Shown in pieces: positions 1 through 12,034 of a stretch of DNA of 64,000 nucleotides. This DNA comes from Garcia nutans. Its lineage: Eukaryota > Streptophyta > Magnoliopsida > Malpighiales > Euphorbiaceae. The notes under the pieces are model-generated. The model was not told the DNA's origin, ran no database searches, and was given only the letters and a program-made list of their open reading frames with translations. How positions within the stretch are numbered: the first letter of the stretch is position 1; every line of letters starts with the position of its first letter. The stretch lies in NCBI GenBank assembly GCA_947685225.1, contig CANTUV010000026.1, positions 59,419,501-59,483,500 of the forward strand, read 5' to 3'. Position numbers and translations under genes: made by a program.

Positions 1-2771
1 CACTTCAATGGCCAGTATAGTCTCCATGAGCTTATGGATGCCTCTTTTTGACCCCAAGGTAATTCTCTCTAAATAAACAAATTATATGCTTTCCCTTTTA
101 AATTTATCCTTATTAATCACTTGCTTTGTTATTACTTCCATTTGATTTTACCATTTTTAAAGCAAATCAATAATTGGAATTCATCTTCCCTTTTTGGTTG
201 CTTTGGATTGATTTTAAATTTTGATTGTGATAAAGTCAGTCTAAGGAGATGGAGTTGGTTAATTTTTTTTAGTTCAAGTTATTAGGAGAGCGGTTCACTA
301 GCTTTTGTATTTTTGTTGGAGAAAATTGTAGATTTCTTATCTGTTTGATTGCTGGCTGGAGGGATTTAAGATTTCAAAATTCAGTATCACATTCAAGTTG
401 GGTTATTGAGAATTTTATTCCTGTGCTGTATTAACATTTATTTATTTATTTGTATAATACAATGATATGTTAAAAAACTTGGTTTAATTTGTGTCTTTAA
501 TTTCTCCCAGGTGTTACAGTTTAGGAAGGTAGCTTTGGCTAGACTTTCAAGCCAAGAAACCATTAGAACAGGTAATCTTTCATAATCATTTTCTTTTAAT
601 TGTCATTTCATGCTGGCTTCTAGAAACAATGAAATTGAAGCATGGTTATTATATGAGTTTTTGATCTCTTTTAGGTTTGACATATAATTTATATAAGATG
701 AGAAATAACTCTTATAGTATTCTGAGTTGAGCCCAACACTTAAATATTTGTTATTAATAAACTGAGTTTAGTAAACGTTAACTGATGTATAAATTTTGCT
801 GTCATATCTTATTGCCATGGAGACTGGGTTTTGATTAGGTGGTTTCAAATCCATCATTGTTTTTAGTTTAATTGGCTGGTTTTTTATCCACCTTTGTTTT
901 GGTCTATACTTTGTCGCATGTGTTTCTTCCACCTTCTATTGGTTTATTTGCCTTATCCAAGCTCTCTTTGATGAAATTCTCACAAATGTGTGTCTTCCGT
1001 TAGTGCTGCCACCATAACCAATGTGTTAAACAGGTAAATTATAGGATTCTTGAATTTGGAAATCTCTATCTTGTGTTGACGATAAAATAGGCTTGCATCT
1101 GTTTCCAAGCTTAGCAAAATGGATGGATTAGTAGCATAAAGCCAAATACATTCGTATAGGACATTCGATACTCCTTTTTGTTTGGTTTTGACAACATGAT
1201 ATTTTTGTTTGCAGCAACCAACCTTCTCGCACCTTGCTGCTCAAGTAGAGATGTGTTTTCTGTGAGGAGCTCCCATCGCGATTTAACTCCCTTAGACCTT
1301 TTTGGTGAACTTGTTTCTTGTTGTGTGCATCTTAGTTCTTGTACTCACAAAACAATAACTGGCTACTGGGTGGGACCTGATATTGATGATGGTTGGGGAT
1401 TTGTAGAAGCTTTTGTTAATCAAATTACTTGATTTTATCATGAATTATCTGCTGAATGATTAGCACAGCTTATTTTGCTCAAGTTATTGAAATCCTGTTG
1501 AATGTTACAGTGATGAAATATGAATCTTTTATTGATAGAAGAAGTGACCAAGCCTTCAGGTGATTATATGAATCTTTATTTAATGTTTAGGAAGAAATCT
1601 TGAGGTGATCATATGAATCTTTATGTGCTGTTTAGGAAGAAGGCCTTGAACTCTAAAGAGGCATTTCTTTATGCCTGTTTTATTGACACATTTTTAGGGT
1701 AATCACCATTTAATAAGTCATCTCAAGAGTTGGCTCGATTAAACATGTTTCTAGACACCTTCTAGTGATTTTACTTTCCTGATCATGCACATAAAACATT
1801 AACTCTAAACTGATTAAACAGTTGCACATCATGTCTGTGTAAAGCACAAAAAAAGCAAAATGTCTGTGTCACATTGCAGTATCAGTTGCAATAACTTTTG
1901 AAACTTCTGGAATGGTATTTAAGTTAGTGGTATTCTTGAAACTTCTATGGGAGCATTTATATTTCTTCCTGAACTGCATAAACAGAAAGAAAATGGTGTC
2001 TGATCATCAGTTGTTGCAAGAACTATTTGGCATGTACATGTCATACATAGAACAATATCTATTTCAATCCCTAAGTTCTCATGAATTGGCACTTTTTGAC
2101 TTGGATTAACCAAGGCCTTGGGACTATTAGGGTTTCAAGTTCAAAATGTGTTTTAAGAAGATCAATGCGACTCTTGAAATTTGTCTGATGCTGCTCTTAA
2201 GCTGAGCTGCTGCTTTGCTACAGACAACCCATGATCTCTTGCCCTCTGTCCTGTAAAATTGGTGCACCAACTGTGGTCCAGTGCAGATTTGAGTTGATTA
2301 AATCAGAGTTGCCGTTGCCAATGCAAGAGCAGTTGGTCACCCACAGCAATGTGGTGCACGCAGGTTATGAAGCACGAAGGCGTCATTCCATGGTTGGAGC
2401 TCATGGAAGCGAGCACTTATGGAAACCATTCAGATCAATGAAACCATCACTTTATTGTAGTTCTTTGCTAATCTCTTATAGTATTGTATATTAATATAGT
2501 TACTGTTGGAAATTTCAGGTTATTACATTCATTTGTTATGTACTGGTTGGAATACTTTTTGAGGGTTTCAGCTTTTGTCTCTCATAATGTCTCATTTCTA
2601 CTCAATTTTATTGGGGAACAATTTTAGTTGGGACTTTACTCCCATCTTCCTTTTTAATATATAATTATAAACACTCTTCAGATTCCATTTTCTGCAGAAA
2701 CTGATGATAGTAGTGGTCCCCAAAAGAGAGCTAAGACATCTCAGAGAAGCTTTAATTTGTTTGTGTTTTGA
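1..2771 (+). CDS. Possible 3' end of an unrecognised gene (partial)
   Basis: Three segments can be joined in one frame with canonical splice sites. The first runs from the window edge to 58 (donor at 59, reading from base 2), the second is 511-571, and the third is 2698-2771, ending in TGA. Phases agree at both junctions (0, then 1). The predicted C-terminus is about 60 residues and ends in a serine- and lysine/arginine-rich tail (GPQKRAKTSQR) that could be a nuclear signal. I do not recognise the family. The second intron would be 2.1 kb and contains an unexplained open frame at 2231-2494 with no recognisable homology. Alternatively, frame 1 of the first segment ends in TGA at 49-51, which would make everything after it 3'UTR. 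The model rests on splice and phase logic only. Confidence 0.33.
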
Positions 2772-3256
2772 AACCCTAATCTTATTTGTTAGGGTTTACC
2801 AATCTGCCTTTATTGGGAGATTACCCAAAATCCAATTGTGTAGTTAAAAAAAAAATTGCATGCCTGAGATTTTTAATTAAAATTTCACGAAAAATCATGT
2901 TATGTAAAGCCTCAATGTTGTGGTCCCCTATTTTAGGGTTATGTAAAAACCCTAAACCTGGTACATTTACAACCCTTTAGCCCAATTTTCACTAATTTTC
3001 AATGGAAATTTACATCGTAGTTTGGCAAGAACCGATCTGTAACTTCATTAAAAGTTTAACCTTATTTTGAAGGATTATTATTTAGAAAAATGAAGTGAAC
3101 AATTGACTGAAAATAAAGATGCTAATTATTCACATCACATGAAGTTACTGATATATATATATATTGAACAGTCATAATCGATCGGAGCATGGCCGGTAAC
3201 CGGAAAATCTCAAGCTTTGAACAGTCATAAGGCATATCAGAGAGAGAGATAGAGAG
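2771..3256. promoter_or_regulatory. Telo-box cluster followed by a GAGA tract
   Basis: Four telo-box-type motifs (AAACCCTAA or its reverse) lie at 2771-2779, 2789-2797, 2933-2941 and 2947-2958, all within 190 bp. A GA-repeat tract follows at 3239-3256. In Arabidopsis, telo-boxes and GAGA motifs are known docking sites for factors that recruit Polycomb complex PRC2. The cluster lies downstream of the NF-YB gene. A regulatory role is inference. Confidence 0.35.
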
Positions 3257-3941
3257 TTGCTAGGGGGAAAAAAAGAAACAAGAAAACACTAATCTTATTT
3301 TGCTCAACTTCTTGATTGTTTGAGTATGAAAATTATTTAGATGGATGAACTTGAAGTATATATAGAATTTACTTCTAAATGGCAAGTTTTGGTTTAGTTA
3401 ATATCAAATTTTTATAGACTAGAATTTGTGAAAATGAAATGATTTGTTTTTTCTTCACATCAAATATGAAAACACAAAATTCTGAAGTAAATAAGATTTA
3501 AATGCGGAGAAAACAAGATTTGTGCATTTGGGTAGTTCCTAATTAGCAAATCTCTGTGCAAAGAAAATAAAAGATGTTCATACATAATTAATTTAGAAAG
3601 GTCAAGCCATATATATACATATATATATATAACACAAAATTCATCAACGACTAGTAGTGGACGAAATTATTTGTTTTCTTCTTAATTAACTCTAATGAGA
3701 GAAAAGAAAAAAGGGTAAGAACTCACAAATAAAAAGAAGGCTATAAGAAAGATTAGATTAAAGTTACCTCAAAGCTGCAATAAAATTGATACAGTTAATT
3801 AATTACTCCTCAAGATTTTGAATCCAATAAGTCTTTTATTACAAATCTTGACTTAACTTGGATTTCATCCCAAGCTAATTGAGTCGGCTCTTACTGTTAT
3901 ACAACCTCATCCTCAGAAGAATTCCTTATAATCTCCCCATC

Positions 3942-4478
3942 TTAAGATCGCTTTGAGTTTGTGAGAAAGCTACTCTCACCCTTATCAAGAACCCTAATAA
4001 ATTCTAATGGGGTAAGAGTAGTAGAAGTAGTTTCAGTAATCTCCTTTTGTTGGCAATGTTTAGAGTTGGAGCACTTTTGTTGATGATTTTCATCTTCTTC
4101 TTCTTCATCTTCTTCTTGATGATCTTGTTTGTCATGTTGATGATGATGGTGATGAGTAGTAGCTTTGTTATGGTTATTAATGGCTTTTTCTCTTTCAGCT
4201 TCTCTAAATTTATGTAAATACATGACAATAGCTTCAGCGAAGTTATCAAACCCTAAAGAACTGAGAGCCCAACAGATGTCATCTCCATTAACTGTCTTGC
4301 GATTCTCCTTGTGACACTTGTCAGATGCTTCACCTGTCACAAAACTTATAAATTCTGTCGCACATTCTTGCATTGTTTCTTTTGCTTCTTTTGATATCTT
4401 TGCGCTTGGCGGTAAGATTTGCTTCATTATCCTCCCCACATTTGCTATTGGCAACAATCTATCTTGCTCATCTACCAT
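3942..4478 (-). CDS. NF-YB5: Nuclear transcription factor Y subunit B (NF-YB4/5 type)
   Basis: This single-exon gene encodes 178 aa. NF-YB is the histone-fold subunit that pairs with NF-YC and, together with NF-YA, binds CCAAT boxes in the nucleus. The core occupies residues 3-95, beginning with the hallmark DRLLPIANVGRIMK and continuing through ISFVTGEASDKCHKE and KTVNGDDICWAL. Residue 30, at the position that separates LEC1-type from other NF-YBs, is Lys rather than Asp, so this is not a LEC1 type. The YLHKFRE end resembles NF-YB4/5. The C-terminal tail carries a His run (about 109-113) and a Glu/Asp-rich acidic stretch, encoded by GAA/CAT-type repeats. The start is the first in-frame ATG, about 70 bp below a TATA box. 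Assignment to B4 versus B5 is uncertain because both are plausible orthologues. Confidence 0.93.
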   Translation of the reverse strand: MVDEQDRLLPIANVGRIMKQILPPSAKISKEAKETMQECATEFISFVTGEASDKCHKENRKTVNGDDICWALSSLGFDNFAEAIVMYLHKFREAEREKAINNHNKATTHHHHHQHDKQDHQEEDEEEEDENHQQKCSNSKHCQQKEITETTSTTLTPLEFIRVLDKGESSFLTNSKRS

Positions 4479-4547
4479 TTTTTTTTCTTTTTTTCAATTA
4501 GTACTAATCATCTTTTTGAAATATCGATCTTTTATCTCTCTTCACTC

Positions 4548-4553
4548 TTTATA
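4548..4553 (-). promoter_or_regulatory. TATA box of the NF-YB gene
   Basis: TATAAA on the minus strand, within GTTTTATAAAGAG, lies about 70 bp upstream of the ATG at 4478 and is followed by a CT/GA-rich leader. Spacing fits a plant core promoter with a short 5'UTR. Confidence 0.5.
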
Positions 4554-4599
4554 AAACTCTCTTTCTAAATAGACATCATTATGTATATATATAAAATAT

Positions 4600-7500
4600 G
4601 AGAATATAAATATCTTATTTAAATAATATGTATGTTACTGATCATGACATGCCTTAATATTAATGATATATAAACATATACATAATATATATATATATTA
4701 TAAAATAATATCATATCCTGTAACACATATTTATTAAAAATATAATCGATGTTCAACAGTATGCTGCGATTCTCTAAAATAAACTATTAATTAATATTTT
4801 AATTTAATAAAATCCCAATTAAAATGAATTGCATTGGAATGGCAAAATAAGTTAATTTATAATCTCTAAACTTTCAATTTTAATTTTGTTAGAAATTCAT
4901 ATACATATATTTATGGTAAGTTACAGATATTTCAAATTAAATTTTTTTAATTGATATATATAAAGGCACACAAAATAACAACTAATTAAGCATTTTAATT
5001 ATTAATCCTAACAATTAATCAAGCTCCAAGAAAAAAGCAAATCTACTTCTTTAACCCTTTCTGCTTAAATAGTAACTGAAAATAATTAAGACTTATTATA
5101 ATATTGTTTCTACTACTCAAATTGAGTGGATTATATTCAACCACGTTTACAAGTATTGCAATTAACCTGAGCATTAAGCAAATTAATCTGAGCTGATCAA
5201 TCCTCAAATTAAACAATTGATTTCTTCAAACATTATTAATTATAGTGTGATTAGCTCAATAAATTAGGTTAGTTTTAGGTTTGTCTCTCTATTTAGCGGC
5301 AAAGAATTTCCATTATGAATTTAGATCCATTTGGTTGGTCAAATTATTATAAATATGAAACCCTAAAAATTAAGCTTTTACGAGAAAGATTAGCAATTTA
5401 TATTAATTATTAGGTCCAAGCAAGGTAAAGCCTCTATTTTTAAAAGCATATATATGACAATTCTTAAAGGGAATAATAAAAATTTGAATTTTTAATGTAA
5501 TTTCACACTTAATAATATATTGTTTAATAATCACAGTTATATAAATTAAAAAAGTAAAGAAATAAAAAAGTTTAATTGATTTTTATATAGTGATTTTTTT
5601 TTCAATTCTCTTAAATCCATGATTTAAAGTAACACAAATTCTTCAAAATTGCGCTTATATTAATTGTAATATATAGTACATTGTTTTCCCTTATAATATG
5701 TTTTTAAGGAAGAGCATTCAACTCGCTAACGTGCGCATTCGCTGGCCAACCTTCCAAATCGATAGATTTTTTTTTTTAATAGAAGCTTTGCGCCTTTTCG
5801 CATGTTATTAATATCAAAAGAAATAGCTTCGTACAGAAAAAAAGGAGAGCATATCCTCTATTCAAAATCAGACATAGAACATGCTGCCCTAACTATAATA
5901 TGAGCAACATTGTTCGCTGATTTCTTAACATAAACATAAGAAACCTCCACCAGCTCACTAAGAAGAGCGTTACAATCAGCAATTATTATTGAGAAATAAG
6001 AACAATCATCTTTTTTCTCTCCTAAAGCATTAATCAAAATAAGACAATCAGACTCTATACAAATTGAAAAAAATAAAAATTTAAACAGCTAGATTGGAAT
6101 ACTTGAATTACTTAAAAATAATTTGATTTGTGTAAAATTTTTTAAACTGTTTTTTGACAGTGATTTGGGTTTAGAAAGTTTTCAGCTTGAATTCGCTTAA
6201 ACTGTCTGCTGTATACATATTTTTTTATTTTATATAAATATATAGTTGGGCTATTGTATTCATCACTTATTAATATATTTATTGATTTTTAAAATTTCAA
6301 GTTGTATTTAAATAGATTATTTACTTTTTTTTAATATCATGTTATGATGTTATATTATATTTTTAGATTATCTTTTAATTGTTGTTTGTGATATTTGATG
6401 AATTAGTATTATTATGACTTATAATATTTAATTATTGCAACGGTTTTAAACTTGTTTAAATCGTTTCGCTCAGAATAATTTGATTTAATTTAGTTTATTT
6501 ATCTTTATGATTTTGTTTGAGTTAATACTTTTTCAAACTGTTCATATTAGTTTGATTTAAAAATATATAAAAAAATTGTTAGAACCGCCCAATATTCACT
6601 AGCAAATTTCCACAACAAAAAAAAATTCAGGAATTTGTAACAATTAAAAAATATACAAGAAATTCTTGAAATTTAATGTCTACTAATAGTAAAATTAATT
6701 AATACAGAAATTGGAATTAATTAAGTTTAATTATTTTTACAAATTAATAAACACAAAATATATGAGTTTATAGCATAAGATGATCTAAATACAAAGTATA
6801 AATTTGAAATTCGAGAATTTGAATTGAAAAATTTTATTTTAAATAAATGTTTTTGGTGTGTATATATATATATGTATACACCTTATATTATAATTAATAA
6901 AATATGGATGAAGCGGATTTTATTGGCAAAAGAATTTTCTAGGTACACAAACACTAAAGCGAATCAGGATCATAATTTATGGCCACTTAACAAAGAATAA
7001 TTAATCAAATTTAATTAGTACTAATGTTGTTATTTTATATGTTATATAAATATAAATGTAAATATATAAAAATACAAGTGGTGGGAGGTCGTAATCCAAA
7101 ATTTTGGCACAAAGCTTCAAGTGAAATCTTAGTACGGATAACCCATCAACCGTCCATCTGGGCTTTACTTAATTGATTTGACATCTTTAATATTTTTTAT
7201 TTTTATTTCTCCCACACACACACATTTATATATAAATATATATTTGATGTGACTTTTAACACCAAGTACTATAATAAATTTATGATTAATTTTTTCTATT
7301 TATATTAATACTTATAAAAATAAACTTATTTTTCTAATATTATAAATCAATTAATTTTTATTAACATTTTTAGTATTATCGATTGTGTAAATTTATTAAT
7401 TAAAAATTATTTCAGTTAATTAAAAGTATTCAGTTGGATTCTTTAAATAAGTAGTTGTATTAAAATTTAAGAGAAAGAATTTTATCTTTTTAAAGTTCTA

Positions 7501-8780
7501 TCTAACTTAATTCATGGTTTACACTAATTAATTATAAAAATTTAAGAAAAAAATGTGTAAATGCATTTTTTTTAATATGCTAATGGATAATAATTAATTA
7601 ATATAATTAATTGGCTTAATTATTGATGAGCTTGTTAGTACAGTGAAAAACATTATTATATTTATATAGAGCTATACAAAGCTTCTTTTAATATATTTAG
7701 TATCTGGGGTTTGTGGAACTTTATTAAGGTTTTCCATAAACAAACGATAATGGGCAAAAAATCTTTATATAACTAATATTATCCTAAAGAAAACCCTAAA
7801 CCTAGATACTTGGAAGTCGTTTTTTAATTAGGTTTTTTTTTTTAATTTTTTTATATATGTATATAGGATAGAAAATTTTAATTTTTAATTAATTTTTGAG
7901 ATTCCTTTTTTAACTTGCTTTTATTTATAATTTACTCAAATGGGTGTCTGATCTGATCTGAAATTTCTAACAAAGGAATGCCTTTTTTTTTTTTTAGTAT
8001 TGTTATCTTGTTAGACTTGTCCTTTTCGTCGTCCTATTTTTACTAGCCTAATTGCTTTGGAGAAAATTTTATTCGTCTTGTCCAACCAAACTGTAATTGA
8101 GTTTTAAAAATAATAATTATTTTTTTAAAATATTTACTATTATATATTTATAATTCTTTTTTTATCAGTCATTATATATTTATAATTCCTTTTAGAAATA
8201 GCTGCGCATCAATAAATATTATTTCCAAAGGGATATAATAATAATTATTATAAGAAGAAGAAGAAGAAGAGAAAAAGAAGTCTGATATTGGACAGATAAA
8301 CTGGTTAACATGGCATAAAAACGATACTTATGGCATGTTTCAACTTTTGTTCGTATTTATTTTTGTTTCTGTAAAAATGGGAAGTCTGAGATTTTTATTA
8401 ATATGAAATTTTTGTGCTGGAATTTCTATCGAGAGGGCCTTGTGCCCTTTATGTGACTCTGCAGGGGAAAATAAAATATTGGGCTTCGTTATTTAATTTA
8501 GTGGGCTGCATGAGTTTCAGTGGACGCAAATACACAATAATTTTTTAAGACAACTTACCCATGAAACCTCTTGATTCACTGTTCTTAGGCTCAAACAGTT
8601 CCGTTTAAGCCCATGTCCTTCTCATGCTCTGATACGATTCAACTTAATTCAATCTAATTATTAATCTTCTAAAGTTAATTGCAATTATAAATTATTTTTT
8701 TTTTGGGGAGATGCAAGGCTTTTGCATTTCTCATACCCGAACAGAATTCCTAAAATCCAAGTCTAAAATAACTACTGTCA
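4600..8780. other. AT-rich intergenic DNA
   Basis: The interval between the NF-YB promoter and the methyltransferase 3' end is mostly A/T with short TA and poly-A/T runs and no supportable gene. The only recognisable content is the LINE RNase H fragment near 5.8-6.1 kb and an AAG microsatellite near 8251-8270. Confidence 0.7.
5766..6062 (-). mobile_element. Fragment of a LINE retrotransposon (RNase H end)
   Basis: On the minus strand, 6058-5858 reads as an uninterrupted frame of about 66 residues ending in TAG. It matches the end of the RNase H (RVT_3) domain of plant LINE elements: IESDC carries a catalytic Asp, and KKSANNVAH leads to the conserved His. Downstream on the same strand an A-rich run at about 5767-5780 looks like the LINE poly(A) tail. 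The copy is 5'-truncated and inert. Confidence 0.72.
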
Positions 8781-8914
8781 AATGAAAAACCAGAGAATCA
8801 CAAATTCTAATATAATAAAAACATGTATATATCAACAATTTTGGATCTACAAATTACAACAGTTTTACAATAAAATTAAGAAAAAAAAAAAAGGAAGAGC
8901 CTTTCCATTTCAGA

Positions 8915-10312
8915 TCAAATGGCTCTTGGAGGTTTTTCTAATAAAGCAGAAAGATAGACTTCATCTTTTGATTTGGGAGAAATAGCCCATTTATGCTTCT
9001 TATACCTGAATTGAAGAAACATATACATATAATCATCCAGATCCTTTCTGTTACAGAAGAACCTGTCAATCCATAACAATCCTCCAGGTCTTAAAATCCG
9101 ATCCCAGTCGAAGAGGATGAAATCCACCAGCAGCAAATCTATCCATCCATCCATAAACCCACTAGTATGAATCAAGTCCATGGTATTGTCAAAGAAAGGA
9201 AGCCTCTGATTCAATGTCACATACAAAGGAATTAGACCTCTAAGGGCAATCATTTCATTGAATGGAGCTCCAAGGTTTAGGGCAGTCGAGACAATGGTAA
9301 CATTCCTTTCTTTCATTCTTGCAGCAAAAGTCCCTGTACCAACACCAAAATCCAGACCGATTCGTATCTCCCCAGGCTTGATTGCAAGAACATCACTGAT
9401 CAGAAAATCTATAGGAAGTGAACTATTAGTAACCCACTTCAGCTTTTCTTTCTCCATTTCAAAACAGCCTGTGCATTTCGAATAACCCCTCTTAGGATTC
9501 TTGCTCAACAGGCACTGAAAATTCCTGCACTGATAATTTCCCCACCTTACATTTCTATCATCTGGCAATTTCCACAAGGACTCATTGATGGGGTATGGCT
9601 TCTGACAGACCTTAGAGGCCCTAGTTAAGCACCGTCTCCGGGGCAAAGGATCACATCCACCAACCATGAGCTTCTGAGCCATGTTCCAATCATCTTTACA
9701 ATAAGATCCAATGTCATAATCCATGTATTCTTCCAATTCTTTCTTCATCAAGATACAGGCATGCCCTATTGTATTATATATCTTCTCAGTTCCATATATA
9801 TTAATCTTCCCAATTCGGTTTTCTTTGGGGGTTATGTACTTCCTAATTTCCTCTATAATAAAAGTGTTGATCAAAGGCTCCTCTTTTATTGTCGAGTTTG
9901 AAATCTGAGGCAACCGAAGCTTCCTAAGAGCAAGGTGAGCACTATATAAAGGCCTAATCACCTCCTGCTCCAAAAGCCGCTTGTGCTCCAGTTTTGTAAT
10001 ACTAGTTTTATCTAAAACATCTTTGTTTTTCTCCATTTCTTGCACAGATTTTTCTAGCTTTTCTTGTAACTTTTCAATCCTATCAAGTGCTTCCCCGATT
10101 CGATCAGTCAATGCTCTTACATCAAAACCCTCATAAACATCATTCACACCATAAAAATAATTGCAGATTTCATCATTGTGAAGAAAAAGCCCAACCTTAT
10201 AAAACTTATAGAGACTTGCCAAGCTTACAACAATAACAAGCCCTCCTAATATGATTTGAAGCCAACCCATTATTCTTATTAATCTACAGTTTGGAAAACA
10301 TAACCTCCCCAT
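8915..10312 (-). CDS. SAM-dependent methyltransferase-like protein (At1g29790-like)
   Basis: This single-exon gene encodes 465 aa. Residues 15-33 form one hydrophobic segment, so the product is probably a type II membrane protein of the Golgi/ER. Residues 68-120 are highly charged and likely coiled coil. A Cys-rich stretch (205-283) precedes a methyltransferase fold: a motif-I-like LDFGVGTGTFA at 320-330 and a later block ILRPGGLLWIDRF at 406-418. It resembles the plant family of At1g29790 and At4g01240, annotated as S-adenosylmethionine-dependent methyltransferases whose substrate is unknown to me. A second Met at residue 15 (MGWLQIILGG) starts exactly at the membrane segment, as I recall for relatives, so the true start could be 10270. 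The frame is intact. Confidence 0.85.
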   Translation of the reverse strand: MGRLCFPNCRLIRIMGWLQIILGGLVIVVSLASLYKFYKVGLFLHNDEICNYFYGVNDVYEGFDVRALTDRIGEALDRIEKLQEKLEKSVQEMEKNKDVLDKTSITKLEHKRLLEQEVIRPLYSAHLALRKLRLPQISNSTIKEEPLINTFIIEEIRKYITPKENRIGKINIYGTEKIYNTIGHACILMKKELEEYMDYDIGSYCKDDWNMAQKLMVGGCDPLPRRRCLTRASKVCQKPYPINESLWKLPDDRNVRWGNYQCRNFQCLLSKNPKRGYSKCTGCFEMEKEKLKWVTNSSLPIDFLISDVLAIKPGEIRIGLDFGVGTGTFAARMKERNVTIVSTALNLGAPFNEMIALRGLIPLYVTLNQRLPFFDNTMDLIHTSGFMDGWIDLLLVDFILFDWDRILRPGGLLWIDRFFCNRKDLDDYMYMFLQFRYKKHKWAISPKSKDEVYLSALLEKPPRAI

Positions 10313-11520
10313 CCTTAATCAAATAGGATATATCTGCATGCAAACAATAATCTTTTCCTGTTAAAGTACTGCCTTGTAATCCCTCTTTTGACTTTTGTAA
10401 GTTCAACCTAATTAATGTTAAAATTTGTAAAGATCACAAAACAAGACAAACTTTTTAATCGAAACTCGACGTAGGATGCATAACTTATTACATAAGCAGA
10501 CAATATTTTCTGTTTGGAAGCTCAGAAAATACATCTAAAATAGAGTTTTTCAAATCATTTTTAATATAATGTCCAGGACATTCAGAAGATTTACTTAACT
10601 ATTTACTAATAATGTTTGACTTACTAAGATTTGCTAAGATTGTCAGAAATTTCACAAAACAAAATCAAAACAACAGATAACATATGAAGGATTTAAATTT
10701 TAGCTTCATTTTCATTTTCCTACTAACCAAACAGAGGAAATCAAGCTTATGCTAAAAAATCAGAACTTCAAATAAAAGCAGACTTTAATAATCAAACATA
10801 AGACGTACCCAGATAACAAATTGCCAAAGTAAAAGTGAAAACCAAGCTGAATCCGTCTTATTCCTCAGCAAATTTCTTAGAATTTATCGCCTCTCCCACT
10901 AAAAACTCTGTTTTTCAAGAAGAAAACTTGGTAGTTATTTCCCAGTTGAGCTTATAAAATAGAACTATGGGTAGCTTCAAGATTTACTTGAGAGCTGGAA
11001 AATCGTGGAACTTAAGCTTAGCAAATCTAAAATTAATATAGACATTAATAATTTAATGAGATTTTGCTTTCTTTCTTAATACAAATGCACGAATCTCGTT
11101 ATCGAACTCTCTTGGGAATGGGAAGATCAATATTTTCCATATGCATACTTCACTCTTCAAATATAATAATATACAAATTATTTTTATAATGAACTTTTTG
11201 ACAATGAAAATAAACTAACACCAAATTTTGTTCTATAAATAAATATTATTATTTAATTATAGTAGTTGTTTACAATTAAATTCCATTATTTAATTAGATT
11301 AATAGATATTGATTTTTATTGATTGTAAGTTTTTATGTTTTTATTCACTTTTTCATTTTTTCTTTATATTCATTTTAAGTTTCATGTTTTTTTTTTCAGC
11401 TCGATTTTATATCTATATTAAATTTTATATGTTATTTTTTCTATAAAGGGAATCGTCTACGTAAATAGATTTTCAAATTTCTTTATATGATTCAAATCTT
11501 CGAATATGAGACTTCAGTAA
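10313..11520. other. Upstream region of the methyltransferase gene
   Basis: This stretch has no open frame of note. On the minus strand a GTACGT donor-like site near 10805-10809 could mark a 5'UTR intron of the methyltransferase gene, but I cannot confirm it. The rest is AT-rich without recognisable structure. Confidence 0.3.
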
Positions 11521-11527
11521 ATATATA

Positions 11528-12034
11528 GGGATGAAAGTTCGGTTAGTTAATATAAGACCTCAATAAATAGGAATGAATATTCGGTCAGTTAATTTTGAAC
11601 CCCATTTCAATTGCCCATTTTTAATTTAAAAAATTATAACTGAACCGATCGAAAATTGAATTGGAAACTGAATTTTTTTATTTTATTATAAAAGATTATA
11701 TTTAATATAAAAATAAATTTAATTAAATAACTAAACAAAATTTATTAAAAGAACTACATAAAAATAACTTTATTTTTCAATAAAAATATATTTATAATAA
11801 AAAATTTTATAATTGAGAAATTAAACAAAAAAATAATAAATAATTAAAAAAAATTTAAATTCAATTAACAGTTGACTGACCGAATAAAATTAGTTAATTA
11901 TCAACCGAACTAAAAACTAAATTAATTAAAATTCTTCAACTAAACTAAATCGAATTTAATAATATATTAATTAAACTGAATATTCAATCGATTAACTGAA
12001 TATTCAAACCGCTAATTAAAAATTATCAGCCCCT
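11528..12034. mobile_element. MITE-like inverted-repeat element, copy 1
   Basis: The left end (AGGGATGAAAGTTCGGTTAG) is followed at about 11572 by a second similar start (GAATGAATATTCGGTCAG). The right end carries the inverse complement pattern (TTAACTGAATATTCAAACCG, then AATTATCAGCCCCT). The interior alternates CGGTTxGTTAA and its complement, so the whole can fold back. There is no coding capacity. This is the common plant class of short non-autonomous inverted-repeat elements; a related copy lies at 61.4-61.9 kb. Ends are approximate. Confidence 0.5.

Noticed and set aside
2231..2494. 87-codon open frame with balanced composition
   Set aside because: It lacks a recognisable family, has no supporting splice structure, and lies in a putative intron; it could equally be 3'UTR.
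3600..3640. TA-rich runs as promoters or origins
   Set aside because: TA repeats occur throughout this AT-rich DNA, and no start or associated motif supports a specific role.
9258..9485. Plus-strand frames inside the methyltransferase gene
   Set aside because: They are shadows of the intact 465-codon minus-strand gene.
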